Source: Sphingomonadaceae bacterium
GTDB taxonomy: Bacteria; Pseudomonadota; Alphaproteobacteria; Sphingomonadales; Sphingomonadaceae
Length of the DNA: 6,051 bases
Reading direction: 5' to 3'
Assembly: GCA_016462305.1 (NCBI GenBank)
Contig: JAEMTM010000043.1
Location: 7,600 to 13,650 of the forward strand
Part shown: piece by piece, positions 5,858 to 6,051 of the stretch
Layout of the letters: the number at the start of each line of letters is the position of its first letter
Position numbering within the stretch: the stretch's first letter is position 1
Made by a program: the position numbers and the translations under genes
Notes under the pieces: generated by a model
What the model was told of the DNA's origin: nothing
What the model saw: only the letters and a program-made list of their open reading frames with translations
The model's database searches: none

Positions 5858-6051
5858 ATGACCGCCATTAATCGCCGCACCCTAATTGGGGGCCTTGCAG
5901 CTTCAACCGTGGCTTTTTCGGTCCGCGCCGGCACGGTCACCGATACCGATGTGATCATTATCGGCGCGGGCGTGGCAGGCATATCGGCGGCGCGTCAGCT
6001 TAAAGCCGCTGGCGTTAGAACTGTCATTCTCGAAGCAAGAGACAGGATCGG
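5858..6051 (+). CDS. Flavin amine oxidase / FAD-dependent oxidoreductase (partial, cut by right edge)
   Basis: The frame opens at ATG 5858 and runs through the window end, giving 64 complete codons. Residues 1-24 look like a Tat-type signal peptide: Arg6-Arg7, then a mildly hydrophobic run (TLIGGLAASTVAFSV) and a possible cleavage after Ala24, implying export of a folded, cofactor-loaded enzyme. Mature sequence then starts directly with an FAD-binding Rossmann strand, VIIIGAGVAG (32-41, GxGxxG at 36-41), ending with Glu59, which would bind the adenosine ribose, and EARDRIG, the start of the motif typical of the monoamine oxidase and L-amino-acid oxidase superfamily. GAGG (5851-5854) precedes the start by 3 nt, with GGA further up. 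Substrate cannot be told from the N-terminus; phytoene-desaturase-like relatives share this motif. It is probably repressed by the divergent TetR-family protein. Confidence 0.85.
   Translation, partial: MTAINRRTLIGGLAASTVAFSVRAGTVTDTDVIIIGAGVAGISAARQLKAAGVRTVILEARDRI

Overview
The window looks like chromosomal DNA from an alphaproteobacterium, most likely a sphingomonad (Sphingomonadales). This rests on moderate GC content, protein style, an EcfG-like promoter and an alanine dehydrogenase with a divergent Lrp/AsnC regulator. No rRNA or other marker gene is present to confirm the taxonomy. The region is tightly packed with ordinary metabolic and regulatory genes. I see no transposase, CRISPR array, phage gene, tRNA or toxin-antitoxin pair.

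Layout from left to right. Positions 1-45 hold the start of a probable membrane protein on the minus strand, cut by the window edge, with a possible EcfG-type stress promoter in front of it. Positions 144-614 (minus) encode an Lrp/AsnC regulator. It diverges from ald (744-1871, plus), an alanine dehydrogenase with its catalytic residues intact. A LacI-family repressor (1903-2919, plus) follows ald after only 31 bp. It converges on acs (2932-4869, minus), a complete acetyl-CoA synthetase; the two stop codons lie in the two arms of one 7-bp inverted repeat. About 270 bp without a convincing gene separates acs from an upstream TetR-family repressor gene (5141-5764, minus). That gene diverges from a flavin amine oxidase gene with a Tat-like signal peptide (5858 onward, plus), which runs off the right edge. 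The 93-bp tetR/amine oxidase gap contains overlapping divergent promoter candidates and an inverted repeat suited to be the TetR operator.

Taken together, the genes concern use of small carbon and nitrogen compounds. Alanine dehydrogenase converts L-alanine to pyruvate and ammonium, Acs activates acetate to acetyl-CoA, and the amine oxidase would probably deaminate an amine or amino acid outside the cytoplasm. Three regulators of three families sit beside them. The Lrp-ald and TetR-amine oxidase pairings are supported by divergent arrangement. The target of the LacI-family protein is unclear, because no sugar-use gene is present. I found no strong evidence for an undescribed system; the items worth a second look are mostly regulatory sites.
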